A stretch of 64,000 nt of DNA from Saururus chinensis (Eukaryota > Streptophyta > Magnoliopsida > Piperales > Saururaceae). This document shows, piece after piece, positions 10,929-21,659 of this stretch. Both the position numbers and the translations under genes were made by a program. Numbering within the stretch: the stretch's first letter is position 1; every line of letters begins with the position of its first letter. The notes below the pieces were generated by a model, which ran no database searches, was not told the DNA's origin, and worked only from the letters and a program-made list of their open reading frames with translations. The stretch is from NCBI GenBank assembly GCA_035235625.1, contig CP141146.1, positions 12,456,501 to 12,520,500 of the forward strand. Direction: 5' to 3'.

Positions 10929-11414
10929 AGGTGCTTGTTGTCGTGACTAGAAGGAGACAAAGACAAAGCAAATAAAAGAAAACTCTCAAGTGCTTGAGGG
11001 AGAAAACTTGAAGGCCAGTAACAAAAGGAATTTATTGGAAAATATAAGCAAAAAAGAGTTTTTGGGTTAGAGTCAACAACAAAGGTTGGTGGTTTGCTTG
11101 TGTCTATGTAGTGTCATACTATCTAGTACATTAATTTTAGGCCAAGAGTGATTTTCATAGTTTTTTTACCCTAGTTGGGGCTTTCCACATAAAAATTGTG
11201 TGTGTTTTTGTGTGATTTGCATGCTTTGTGGTTTAAAGGCTTGATAGATTTATCATAAATGCTCATAGACTTTATAAGTTTTTATTGTTTCCACTATATA
11301 AGAAAATTTTGTGCAACAAAGCCATATCTCATATATCTTTATTTTTCTATGATAATCGGACTATGGGAAATGTGGTGATCTGCTAAGTTGATTAGACATA
11401 TATTAAACTCGCAC
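10929..11414. repeat. Direct repeat B, possible Copia LTR fragment
   Basis: Partner of 9197-9645. Contains 'accctagttggggctttcca', wording typical of Copia LTR R/U5 regions. It ends within a few bases of the first PPR fragment of the next block, so the junction may mark an insertion boundary. Confidence 0.6.
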
Positions 11415-11416
11415 CC

Positions 11417-11692
11417 TTCTCCTTTAACTTCTTTGACTCTTACGACAATGACAGTAAAAAGCCGAGAAAAAAGCCCGTCGACCCATCAAATCTCCCCCAT
11501 ATGATCCCTTCCATAAAAGGTATATCTTATGGAGATGATAGGTGCCTGGTGGGGCCCAATGCAGGAACGTACATGGGGGTGTTTGAGGTGTATGTCAAGG
11601 AGGAGAAGGAGTTACTGGAGGAGATGAAGGGAAGGGGTTTAGGGGGAAAATTATGTTTGTGTAAAAGTTTTGACAGATGTGTTAAAAGATTT
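11417..11692 (+). pseudogene. PPR-protein fragment, copy 1
   Basis: One uninterrupted frame reads FSFNFFDSYDNDSKKPRKK, then PVDPSNLPHMIPSIKG, then GTYMGVFEVYVKEEKELLEE with MKGRGL. The last part is a PPR helix pair of the T-Y-x-x-x-(I/F)-x-x-Y-x-K ... LLEEMKxRG form. The first part looks like the low-complexity linker after a mitochondrial presequence. The joint between them probably lost most of the original coding region, so this is a truncated copy. It pairs with the minus-strand fragment at 13765-14079. Confidence 0.6.
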
Positions 11693-12060
11693 TAAAAAAA
11701 TTTCAAATCGTTTGAATTGTAGGGTTAAAGACATTTGATTTGATGAAAGTTATTCTAAAAAAATTGATCTCAAGATTTAAACTTTTAGAAAATAACATCA
11801 CCATATAAACTTTTTTATTTTGATTTTTTTATCAAAACGTTGAACAAAATGGTTAAAATATTTTGATTATTCTGCTAATAGTTTTTCTTTAAAAAAATTG
11901 ATCACTTGATTTAATTCTCTAAGACAAAATCTCTTTGTCTAAACTTTTTGATTTTAATGCTTGTGTCAATACAACTCAAGAAACAATGGTGCCAAAACGT
12001 TTTGACAATGGTGTTAAGTGGTTTTAAATACAATGTTAAAATGTTTTGACATTGGTTTTT

Positions 12061-12308
12061 GAGTAGTACGTGAAGGGGAAGAAGGCAGAGGAGGAGAAGC
12101 CCAATGCCTACAACTATGTTGTGCAGGGATGAGAAATTGGTGGATGCCAAGAAGTAGAAATGATGGTTTCAAGATGCAGCCCAATGCGGGGATGTACACA
12201 TCAGTGTTTGAGGCGTATGTGAAGGGGGGGGGGGGGGGGAGGTAGAAAGGGGGAAGGAGCTGCTAGAAGAGATGAATGGCAGGGGCTTTATGCCCAAGAC
12301 CGTGTTTA
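12061..12308 (+). pseudogene. PPR-protein fragments, copies 2 and 3
   Basis: At 12061-12120 a broken frame reads YVKGKKAEEEKPNA. At 12178-12308 the reading is PNAGMYTSVFEAYVKG, a glycine run from the G16 tract, then GKELLEEMNGRGFMP. Both repeat the same PPR unit as 11501-11692. The G16 tract at 12224-12239 sits where the other copies have alternating lysine and glutamate codons, so it looks like a secondary expansion. Confidence 0.55.
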
Positions 12309-13189
12309 AACTTTTGATTTTGATGTTTCTGTCAAAATAACTCAAGAAACAACATGGTGTTAAGTAGTTTTAACAATTATGTCAAAACATTTTAACATTA
12401 AAACGTTTTGACAATGATATTAAATCATATTAACAACAATATCAAACGTTTTGACAATAGTGTTAAAACATTTAATACTATTGTCAAAACATTTGACATT
12501 GCTGTTAAAACGATATATCACTGTTGTCAAAACTTCTTTTAAAAAATTTGATCACAAGATTTAATTCTTAGAGATGAAACATCTCTAATGCTTATGTCAA
12601 AATGACCCAAGAAATAATATAGTGTTAAGTATTTTTAACAATTTTATGAAAATGTTTTAACAACAATGTTAAATGTTTTAACACTATTGTGAAAATATTT
12701 TGGTTAGTTGGTGAAAATTCTTTAACTTTATTTAGATTTTGTGCAAACTTAAGCATGAGAAAACAATAAACGAAAGAACCCAAGATGATAGGGGTGCTAT
12801 ACATGCCACACGGGTTGGAGAGAAAATGGAGGTTGGTCATTTCGACAAGTTTATGCAACAATAGGGTTGATGTGTTGCATACAGTTGTTAGAGCACTTGG
12901 TCTTGAACTGGTATAAATAGTCTATTTCTTTTAAGCTAAAGGGTAGCTTGTGCTTTATATGTACATTAAAAAATATAATTTTTATGGTTCCATACTTCAC
13001 CAAGGATTAGTATTAAACTTTTATAGCAGAGAACAATGCAATGTACAAGTAAACAATTCTAAGTTTTCAAGAAATTAAAACTCAAAATTAAGAAAAAACC
13101 TAAATTAAGCTAATTATCACAAGCAAAATAGCTAATCATGAGCTTTTCACTAGAAATAGAACCTCAATTTAACCTTGACACCTTGGAAC

Positions 13190-13330
13190 ACAGGGCCATG
13201 CTTATTGAGTTGCTCCCTAACGACCTTCTCGTCCGACATAAAGCCCCTACTCTTCATCTCCTCCAGCAGCATTGGGTTACTTCTCTTTTGCCTTTTATGC
13301 CTTCACATACACCTCAAACATTATTCTCAA
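13190..13330 (-). pseudogene. PPR-protein fragment, copy 4 (C-terminal part)
   Basis: The minus strand, after a stop and a frameshift in the helical unit, reads LLEEMKSRGFMSDEKVVREQ and then LNKHGPVFQGVKVKL. This extends further toward the C-terminus than the other copies. The helical part is again a PPR unit. Orientation is opposite to copies 1-3. Confidence 0.55.
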
Positions 13331-13764
13331 AATGTTTTAACACTATTGTTAAAATATATTGACATAGTTATTAAAACTACTTATCACTATTATCAAAACT
13401 TTTTGACACTATTTTTTCTTAGGTCATTTTGACACAAGAACTAAAATCAAAAAGTTTAGACAAACAACTTGTATCTCATAGAATTTAAATTTTGTGATTA
13501 ATTTTTTGAAAGAAAATCTTTTAGTATAATAAATAAAATATTTTAACACTATTGTTCAAATATTTTGATAACAATATCAAAATAAAAAAGTTTACATGGT
13601 GAGTTTTTGTCTCAAAAGTTTAAATTTTGTGATCATTATTTTTAAAAAAAATAATTTTGACCAAAAATATCAAAACCTTTTAACATTACCGTTTAGATGA
13701 TTTTTAAAAAGTTTTAAAATTTTAACATATTTGTAAAAACTTTTATATAGGGATACCAAAATAA

Positions 13765-14079
13765 AATTTCCCCCCAAACCCCCGGTCTTAATCTCCTCTA
13801 GCAACTCTTTTCACTCCTCCGCCTTCTCCCCCTTCACATACGCCTCAAACACCGCCATGTATATTCCTACATTGGCTACATATAGGCGCCTATCATCTCC
13901 ATAAGATATGCCTCTTATTGAAGGGATCTTATGACAGGGGGAGCTTTGATGGGTTGACAGGCTTTTTGCTCGGTTTTTTATTATCAAAGTCAGAGAAGTT
14001 GAAAGAGACGAAGTCATTGGTGTTAGAGCAGAATCGCCTTTTGCCTAGTGCTGAGGAGATGAGGAAAGGAAGATTTCAT
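13765..14079 (-). pseudogene. PPR-protein fragment, copy 5 (N-terminal part joined to a PPR unit)
   Basis: Reading leftwards from an ATG at 14079, the frames give MKSSFPHLLSTRQ, RRFCSNTNDFVSFNFSDF, DNKKPSKKPVNPSKLP, then (frameshift) KIPSIRGISYGDDRR and NVGIYMAVFEAYVKGEKAEE, a stop, and KELLEEIK. It looks like an organelle-targeting N-terminus fused to one PPR unit. It is the inverted partner of 11417-11692. Confidence 0.6.
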
Positions 14080-14930
14080 AATAAAGAATAATAGATAAAA
14101 GCGGATAGGCCTATGTAGAATACAATCATAGAAGAGGAAGCGGAGGGGGGTAGAGTGCGGAAGTATCGATATCATTCCTATCACCAGTATCTTCTTTTAT
14201 AGAGGGTGGAAAAACTAGGCTAAGAAGTGTTCCTTAAGAGTTATCTAAAAGATGTTGTAAATATCATAAACATAAGGGATCAAATGGAAGGAGACATGAG
14301 TGTAAAGGTAAAATGATTAGAAAAATGTACAAAGCTGGAAAATGAGAATTTATGAAAAAAAAAATTAAAATTCTTAAGACAATGACCTAAACTTTGTTAA
14401 AACCTTCCCCTTAGGGCGCACATAAATTACTAATAACACTACCCAAACAAGAGTGAATGAATATAATAGCTAAACACAACCCCCTCACTTCACAGGCTCA
14501 CACTTTTTCAGACGTTCTAAATCTACATTGTTCCAAATCTGAAAGTGGGCACCATTTGAGCCCATTTAGGAGACAACATAAGGGTAAACCAGGGCCCATT
14601 TGGTCCACTTCTCCTTTTGTCAATTTCCCAATCGGTTAAGTTCCAACTTGTGCATGGAGCAAAACAAAAAAAACTTCCCACTTGGGTTCTGAAAAGGCAA
14701 TCAAATATCATCACTTGTACGATGTAAACATTTAAAATTACTGGACAAATGATTATCTAACTGTAAAGTGAGGAGATATTTTCACCATTATGATTAATTA
14801 GTGGAGATTAGTTAAATATAGTAAGTGGAAGAGCTTCTTTGTAGTTGATGATGGATTAGTATTAATTAAACAAATAAAGGAATTATCCAAAAGCGGCCAA
14901 GAACAGGGACAAATCCACCGGCCTCATGAT
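14080..14930. other. Intergenic; upstream region of the BTB gene
   Basis: No gene seen. About 14400-14720 contains words such as 'gagcccatttaggag' and 'agggcccatttgg' resembling a decayed repeat. AT-rich sequence 'gttaaatatagtaag' near 14810 and 'attaattaaacaaataaagg' near 14860 are candidate core-promoter sequences for the BTB gene; neither is decisive. Confidence 0.45.
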
Positions 14931-14939
14931 TTGTAATCC

Positions 14940-15028
14940 AACCTTAATCGAAAGAATCGACGGCTAGATTCTCTCTCTTTCCCTCTGTCTCTGTCTCTCT
15001 CTGCAGACTTCATCCTGGTCTTTTCAAG
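14940..15028 (+). other. Probable 5' UTR exon of the BTB/POZ gene
   Basis: A CT-rich leader ('tctctctctttccctctg') ends in a good donor 'ttcaag|gtatct'. The likely acceptor is 'catttttcag' ending at 16480, giving a leader intron of about 1.45 kb (15029-16480); an alternative acceptor 'ttttttcag|gtaaag' lies at about 16422. The start of transcription is a guess. Confidence 0.5.
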
Positions 15029-16489
15029 GTATCTTGCATCTGAACTCTTGACTCACGCTTAGTAGTTGCAGAGTTGGGTTTTTTTGGTTGAATTTTCTGG
15101 TGATTGGCTTCTAAATTATATGGGTATTTCATATCTCTCCTTGCCTCTTTGTGTTAACTGCAAAAAACTTTCACTTGGGTGTCAAAAATGGGATCTTTCT
15201 TCTTCTTTTCCTTCTGGCATTTGCTTTGCTGATTGTTGATGGGTCTGTGCTCTTAGTTTCATCTTAGAGTCTTGGGCAGGATCGGTGCTGGCATTCTTTT
15301 GTCTTATGATCTGTTTATCTGGGACTGAGCTGCTTGCTAGTACGTGTTTGAACTTTACCGTTGGCGTGCTGTAAAATTATCTCTCTGCCAAACTTTTAAT
15401 GTTGAGATGCTTGCCGGAGAAAACAGTCTTCTTTGGCTAATTTTTGCATTCATTGGCTGAGAGTCGTATTCAAACTGATACTGGAGCTCAGATCCATTAC
15501 CTTCAAAGGCCAAAAGAGGTGAAAATCTGCTTGTTGCTTGAATTAATTTTGGATTCTACTGTTTGTTTGTTTGCTTGCTTCTGCTTCTGCTGCTTGCGGA
15601 TGCACAACCAGTTCATCTTAGTCACCAGTCATCTGGTCTCTGGCGCAGTTAATCAGATTTCCCTGGGGAAATGGGTACAGTGTTATGAGTTTCATAACTG
15701 AATTGGTCTCATGCTGCAAAACCAGTCAGTCGTAGATTCTAAATAATGAAATTTTGCGGAGGAATATGGAATGATTGTTCCTTTCTGTAGAGAAACGGAT
15801 AAAAGGTTCCATTCTCCCTCCAGTAACAAGAAGGTTCCTTGATGTGGGGATAATTTTTCCCAAGTTGTTATAATGGAAATTTTTTATGTTGTATTCGAAT
15901 TTAGAGGTTTGGTGTAGGACCTATCTTTAGAGTCTATGTTATGACTAACATCACTGATGAGAATTTGGAGGCTTCCATGTTCAAGTGTTGAATACACTGG
16001 AATCAATCAGTGTACATAATTGTCCAATTTAGTAAAAATATTTCTGTCATTTGGTTATTACATTATAGATGTTTTAAATGAAACTAATGCTTTAAGTCTC
16101 TAAAATTCCTAAAATAGGTTTCTCAAGCATGTACGAGCCATAATAGTAAGATGATGAAAACTTGCTTATGTCTGGAATGCAGCCTTGATCATGATAGAAG
16201 CTTATCCAGATTTGTAAGAAAAACAGCCTATCCCTTTCCCGCTTTGAAAAAAGAGTGTGTGGATATTTGCTTGATTTACATTTTCTTTCTTCTTCAAGTC
16301 TTTTTAGCATTTTGCCGGTGGAAGTATGTCATTTATGGTTGAATTAAATTACACAAGCATTTGTTTGATCATTTTGCAAATAGTTTATATAATCAATTCT
16401 CTCGCTGAAAGTGTTTTTTCAGGTAAAGTTTATATGTAACTTCATTCCTGTGTATAACTTAGCTTCTATACATTTTTCAGTTTATCATA

Positions 16490-16519
16490 ATGACGAGAAG
16501 TTGGCTTTTCATGCTGTAA
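16490..16519 (+). promoter_or_regulatory. uORF of 9 codons ending 3 nt before the BTB start codon
   Basis: If the leader intron is spliced at 16480/16481, the mature 5' UTR contains ATG...TAA encoding MTRSWLFML, in the same frame as the main ORF. Its stop (16517-16519) is separated from the main ATG (16523) by one AGC codon. Such spacing would make reaching the main ATG depend on leaky scanning or very local reinitiation. Confidence 0.55.
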
Positions 16520-16522
16520 AGC

Positions 16523-17857
16523 ATGAATCTTCCTAGTAATGGATCAAAACATATAACTGAGACTTATACATTTGGGGATCGAACCACAAGCGACATTACT
16601 GTTAGACTGAGGAACAAGGAGTCTAGGCCAGAATGGTTCTACTGCCACTCATATATCCTTTCAAGAAAAAGCAAATTCTTTGCTGCAGAGCTCACTAAAA
16701 ATGATTCTACAAACTTAAGTCTAGATTTTTGCAGTTGCATTGAGATCCAATGTACAGATTCAACATATGATGATCATGTTAAGCTCTTGAGACTTCTCTA
16801 CTTCAAAGAAGATCTAATTTTAGACTCATGGGATTCTGTGAGAACAGCACTTGGTGTTCTTCGGGCAGCCATATCTCTCGGCTGTGAAGAGATCATCCAT
16901 AGCTGTTTAAAGTATCTAGAATCTGCTCCATGGGATGATAAAGAAGAAGATGAAGTTCTAAAAATTGTTTCACCACTTGGTGAAACAGCTATGCCGATTC
17001 TAGCAAGGGTTCAGCCAGTTGATCTGAATGCTGTAAAGAAGGTTTTTGTATCTGCAATTAGGTTTGCCACATCTACTGACCATACTTGTCCTCCATTTGG
17101 TGATGAATTAAGAACTGCTGCTCAAGAACAAGTGGAGTACATGCTTGTGGAGGATGAGGATACTCCTCTTATAACAGCGGATGAAGAAGTAAAATCAGAG
17201 GTGAATATGGGTTTATCAAAACTGTTCTCCGTGTTTGAAAATAGATTGAATGAGCTCTCATCCATGTCAGACACCTTGTCTGATGCAATAGAAAAGAAAG
17301 TACTCCAGATCCTAATGGACCTTGACTGGATGTGTACCATACTACCTAAAATGGACATGATGAAGGCATTTGTTGTCAACTGGGTGACCATTTCAAACTC
17401 AATTTTGATTGTAGTTCAGGATGATAAGTTCAGATCTTGCATGTGGAGTGTAAAGCTGAAACTAATTGAGATAACGGGGAAAGTCTTGGATGCTGTGGGA
17501 TATGGGAATGTCATTCTTCCATCTAACACTCGAGTGGAGCTGCTTAAGATATGGCTTCCATTTATAAGGACAATAAAGCCTGTATTGGATTCCAAGGCTG
17601 ATGAAGATGAGATGTTTGAGCATAAGTTGGATGACGACACATGTCAGAACATCGAGCACGCAATTGTCTCATTGGTGTTGGCCTTGCCGTCCAATAATCA
17701 GGCCGATTTTCTTAATGATTGGATGAATGCAGATCAGGTGAGGTACCCGGATCTGAGTGAAGCCTTTGAGGTATGGTGTTATAGGACCAAAGCTGCAAAG
17801 AGAAGGTTAGTGCTGGATTTAAAAGATACTAAGAGTACTAAAGTTAGCCTTTCATGA
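16523..17857 (+). CDS. BTB/POZ domain protein, At3g05675 type
   Basis: Single coding exon, 444 aa. Residues about 20-135 are a BTB/POZ fold: SDITVRLRNKE, then FYCHSYILSRKSKFFAAEL, then the LLRLLYFKEDLI stretch and LGVLRAAISLGCEEII. The rest is the conserved helical C-terminal region of this plant group, with MDLDWMCTILPKMDMMKAFV and the terminal EAFEVWCYRTKAAKRRL signature. BTB proteins of plants usually serve as substrate adaptors for CUL3 ubiquitin ligases; the Arabidopsis relative is annotated only by domain, so the substrate is unknown. Length equals that of the family as I remember it. The next upstream in-frame ATG is the uORF, closed by a stop, which fixes this start. No frameshift is seen. 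Confidence 0.92.
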   Translation: MNLPSNGSKHITETYTFGDRTTSDITVRLRNKESRPEWFYCHSYILSRKSKFFAAELTKNDSTNLSLDFCSCIEIQCTDSTYDDHVKLLRLLYFKEDLILDSWDSVRTALGVLRAAISLGCEEIIHSCLKYLESAPWDDKEEDEVLKIVSPLGETAMPILARVQPVDLNAVKKVFVSAIRFATSTDHTCPPFGDELRTAAQEQVEYMLVEDEDTPLITADEEVKSEVNMGLSKLFSVFENRLNELSSMSDTLSDAIEKKVLQILMDLDWMCTILPKMDMMKAFVVNWVTISNSILIVVQDDKFRSCMWSVKLKLIEITGKVLDAVGYGNVILPSNTRVELLKIWLPFIRTIKPVLDSKADEDEMFEHKLDDDTCQNIEHAIVSLVLALPSNNQADFLNDWMNADQVRYPDLSEAFEVWCYRTKAAKRRLVLDLKDTKSTKVSLS

Positions 17858-18240
17858 CTTGAGGCTGGATCAAATGCCAGTTTAGTAACATTTTCTTCTG
17901 ATAGTTATTGTTGAGGCTGATTCTGCTCAAAAATGAAGATGATCCTGGAGAACAAATCTGCACGTAAAAGAAGAGATGTTGGGGTGTGGTGCTGGCCGGA
18001 GTCTCTCTGACACCAAGTCAGAGGAGGAAGAAGTGTAATTTTGTTGGAGAAGTTTGCTGAACAGAGTGCCTACCTCTTCTTTTCTCATTGGTATTATGTT
18101 TATTCTTGATTTTGCAGTTACACAACCACCTCCATTATCTTGCCTATTTCCCTTAATTGGAGGAAATGATTATAACTGGTTTGGAACTAGTTAAAGCTCC
18201 ATGTGTCAAGATCCTAAAGGTGGTTCTATTTTATCCTCAT
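17858..18240 (+). other. 3' UTR and flank of the BTB gene
   Basis: Follows the TGA at 17855-17857. The region up to about 18220 looks unique and T-rich ('tattatgtttattcttg' near 18090), consistent with a 3' UTR; the poly(A) site cannot be fixed. Confidence 0.45.
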
Positions 18241-18686
18241 TAATTATCAAAAAATATCTTCCTGATTAGCAGTGAAATTGTCTTTCGGAATATGCAAATT
18301 GAGAGGAACAAGAAATTTTCTCGAGTGGATTTTTTTTCCAGCTTATTACTCTGAGCTGTGGGCAGTGTACTTGTTCTTTGGTCTAAGGAACAACAAACAA
18401 CCAAGCCATTAATGTTGACGGACCATTGCCACATGAGACCAGACCTGCAGATTTTAACTTCCTAATTCATGCATTACTGCAAATGATTTCATTTTAAAGC
18501 AGTAATGTTGAACTCCAACCACTGGGGGAATTAAAAAAGGAAAAAAATAAATCAGGACTGCTCATCGCCAAGCTATCATTCTCCTGCTCAGCCTTGCACA
18601 AGATGAGTATTGACTTGTGCTCGTCTCGCTTTGGCTATGCCCAAGCTATGCTCGTCTGCGCTCAAAGAGAGTTGAGCTCGAGCACG

Positions 18687-18790
18687 TTTGAATCAGTCTC
18701 TTTTAAGTTGATCTCAGTTTGAGCTCTCGAGCTCGAACTAAGTGCTCGAGCTCAAACTCAATTACACTTAAAAGAGAGACTGATTCAAAT
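18687..18790. repeat. Long imperfect palindrome (hairpin arms about 45-50 bp)
   Basis: The left arm starts 'gtttgaatcagtctcttttaag' and runs to 'ctctcgagctcgaac'; the right arm reads back as 'atttgaatcagtctctctttta' and ends in 'gctcgagcac'. The loop is about 6-8 nt. The centre is of the 'ctcgagctcaaactc' type that is widespread in plant genomes as nonautonomous-element or simple-repeat debris. It sits about 25 bp from the Copia LTR at 18816. Confidence 0.8.
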
Positions 18791-18815
18791 GTTGGAAAAG
18801 AATAACACCACAAAA

Positions 18816-19704
18816 TGTTGAGTGGCGTCAAAGCAGAAACATGTATTGGGGTGAGCCCTAGGTTTGTCGCTTTGCATAAAAATTACAATTTTAAATCGAT
18901 TTCTCTACATAAGCACATGAATAATAATATATATAAGTAATAAACATACGTAAGAGGCTAATAATCAATTAGAATGAAGTTTGGGAAAAATACGAATTGA
19001 CCTTTGGGGGTTGATTAGTCCCCGGACGTTTTATCTCTTTACTCCAACGTCCAAATAACAATTGGATATCGATTCAATCAAAATAAATATGAGAATACCT
19101 TTGTGTTTGTGTAGATCCCTCTAAATCCATGCTTTGGATTACTGAATTCCTTTAAGAATTGCCCTAGTCCTTGCTTTGATGCTTCTTGGTGATGTCACAA
19201 TCCTCAAGACGTTCACCAAGAGGAGAAAACTATGAGGGAGAGGGAAGTGAGGGGGTGACCAGCCCTCCCTCTTTTTTTTTCTCTGGTTTGTGCAACACAC
19301 GGAGAAGAAAAAAGGCAGTTCCAAGAGGGGGACGTGATGGGGGAGAAGAAATAGGGGTTGAGACATGTTGGGCTCTTTCGCCTATCATTCTAGGTCTCTT
19401 TTAAGTCAATCCCTTTTACTTACCCCACATGGGCCTTATAATATAGACCTTCAATCTGAATTCTACTAGATTAAACTAGAGGGTCTAACACAATTCTCTA
19501 AGCCCATGGAGGCCTGGACCCCCTTCACATGGCCAAGCTTGCAACAGGGTCGGCCCCTTTTTAACTACGGGTTCGACCAATGACACTAATTCAAGAGTTG
19601 GGAATATATGCATCCTAATCACATAACTAGTATGCGTGTGTGACGGATGTGGGTCTCAATTGAATTTGTGTCACAATGGTTCATGTAGGGTTGACGCGAC
19701 CACC
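18816..19704 (-). repeat. 3' LTR of the Copia element
   Basis: Starts (plus view) 'tgttgagtggcgtcaaagc', matching the other LTR for its surviving 137 bp with scattered mismatches. The inner edge is uncertain: a polypurine tract candidate on the minus strand ('ggatagtggggg') lies at about 19705-19716, which would put the LTR end at about 19704. Confidence 0.6.
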
Positions 19705-19843
19705 CCCACTATCCTTAGACCCCGTGGTCTGTACCAGTTTACCTGAATTGCAAACAAAGTGGACCTGAGCCCATACCATTGTCCAATATCCCCTACTATG
19801 GGTGAAACCGTGAAGGGCACATATGGTCCAACAACAACTTGCA

Positions 19844-20330
19844 TTAATTCTGTCGAAGACCAATGCTATGAGCATGTTGAGAAAATAAATCTGTCTTTAA
19901 GGCCTTAGTAAACAGATTCGCCAACATCTCAATAGTAAGAATATGACTCGCAATCACTTTTACTCTCTGTAGCATGTTAAATATATAGTAGTAATGCACT
20001 TCAATGTGTTTACCTTTAGCATTTAATTCCTTCTTTTTGAGTGTCGACATTGTTGCCAGATTATTGCAATAAATCTGGACAGGAGCATCAGTCCAGTTTT
20101 CTAGCACCAATCTAGCTAGAAATTTCTTTATCTATACTGTCTGGGAAGCTGTTATATTACATGCATAAAACTCAGCTTTCATCATAGACTTAGAAACACT
20201 CTTTTATTTCTTACTTGCCCAAGATATAACCTTGCCTACAAACACAAAGACAAATCCGGTAGTGGTTTTCCTGTCATCTGTATGAATCACTATATCTAGT
20301 CAATGACAGACTTTTTGTATGATAAGTGAG
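19844..20330 (-). pseudogene. Copia RNase H domain
   Basis: The open part reads VQIYCNNLATMSTLKKKELN, then KHIEVHYYYIFNMLQRVKV and ANLFTKALKTDLFSQH, the standard C-terminal Copia RNase H. The usual IYCDN aspartate is N here (YCNN), so a catalytic position is probably lost. Upstream continuation to about 20330 contains further matches interrupted by stops. Confidence 0.85.
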
Positions 20331-21400
20331 TTTTAGATTCTTAGACCATAGAAGGTACCAAAATACCATCTTTACTGCTTGTCAATATTGAAGTCCTGGG
20401 TCTGCTTAGTTACGGATTAACAAGCCTACAACAAAACTCAAGTCAGGTCTAGTAAAAGTCATGGCATACATCAAGCTGTCAATAGCTTGTGCAAATGACA
20501 CTAACTCCATCTGGAGTCTATCTTCCTCTGTCCGATGAGTCATACTCTTAGATAACACAATACCCATGTACATAGAGGATTCAATGATTTTTCAACCAAT
20601 GATATTGAAGCATTTGATAACACTCTTTACGTATGATTCTTAAGATATACTTAGCATCTTTGCCTTTCTATCCCTGTCAATTTTTATCTGATGCCTCACC
20701 CATGTATTTTATCTCAAATTGGGTTTCGAGTCATTCCATTAAACTGACAATCATACTTAAGTCATTCCCCATCAAGAATATATCATCTACATAAAGTGAA
20801 ACATCATATACCTAGTCTCATCCCAGAAGGTATAAACACAATGATTATGTTCATTCACTATGAACCCAAATTCACTAATCACCTTGTGAAAAGTGAAGTA
20901 CCATTGCCTTGGAGATTGTTTAAGGTCATACAATGATTTTATTAATTTGCACACCTTGTGTTTCTTTCTAGGAACTACAAAACCTTCAGGTTGTTCTATG
21001 TAAATCTCCTCATCTAAATGTCTATTTATGAAAGTAGTTTTTACATCTATCTAGTGCAGCTCTAAATCAAAGTAAGCAACACTTACTAAGAGACATATGA
21101 TTGAGTTAAACCTTAACACAAACGAGTATGTCTCCTTAAAGTCCATCCCATACATTTGGGTGAACCCTTTGGCCACTAATCTCACTTTGTACTTGTCTAT
21201 TAACTCGTCTGTCTTTAACTTCTTTTTGAAGATCCATTTACACCCTATGGGCTTCCGCCCTTTAGGTAGACCCACTATCTCCCAAACCTTATTCTTTAAG
21301 ATTGAATCTATTTTCTTTTAAATAACATTTTGTCATTCTTAAGTGTCTAAAAGACTCAAAGCTTGTTAAAGGATAATTGGATCATCTAGAATATGTTCAT
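20331..21400 (-). pseudogene. Copia reverse transcriptase domain
   Basis: The N-terminal part (21051-21275) reads LPKGRKPIGCKWIFKKKLK and DKYKVRLVAKGFTQMYGMDF, the classic Copia RT start. The active-site box is intact: LYVDDIFLMGND, with YVDD encoded at 20782-20793. Several stops and frameshifts break the rest. Confidence 0.88.
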
Positions 21401-21659
21401 CTTATGTGACATTGTCTTCTCCTAGCATTGTATGGAAGTCCCTCAACTGTGTTGAAGGTCTTCTTTCCCTCAATGCCCTTAGTTCCTGGTTGGTTTGATT
21501 TTGACCTGATCTAATTACTTCCTCAAGGGTAGCACTAGGACTAGTCTCTTTTACTATCTCAAATAAATCTACTCTTTTATTATGTATTTTCGATTTTAAT
21601 TTTTCTTCTAAGAAATAAGCGTATCTAGACTTTATAACCCTCACTGTCCCATCCGTATG

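Larger units (their letters stand above)
11415..14079. repeat. Composite inverted array of PPR-gene fragments in a palindrome-rich AT array
   Basis: Five recognisable fragments of one PPR-type gene lie here, three on + (11417-11692, 12061-12120, 12178-12308) and two on - (13190-13330, 13765-14079). The outermost two form an inverted pair of about 250-275 bp. Between them, about 11.95-12.7 and 13.3-13.75 kb consist of repeated 'aaaacgttttgacaat' and 'attgtcaaaac(a/g)tttt' words that are complementary to each other, so single strands could fold extensively. A 16-base G run is at 12224-12239. It could be a non-autonomous TIR element that captured a PPR gene (Pack-type), or a rearranged pseudogene cluster. 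No transposase or clear target-site duplication is visible. Confidence 0.6.
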
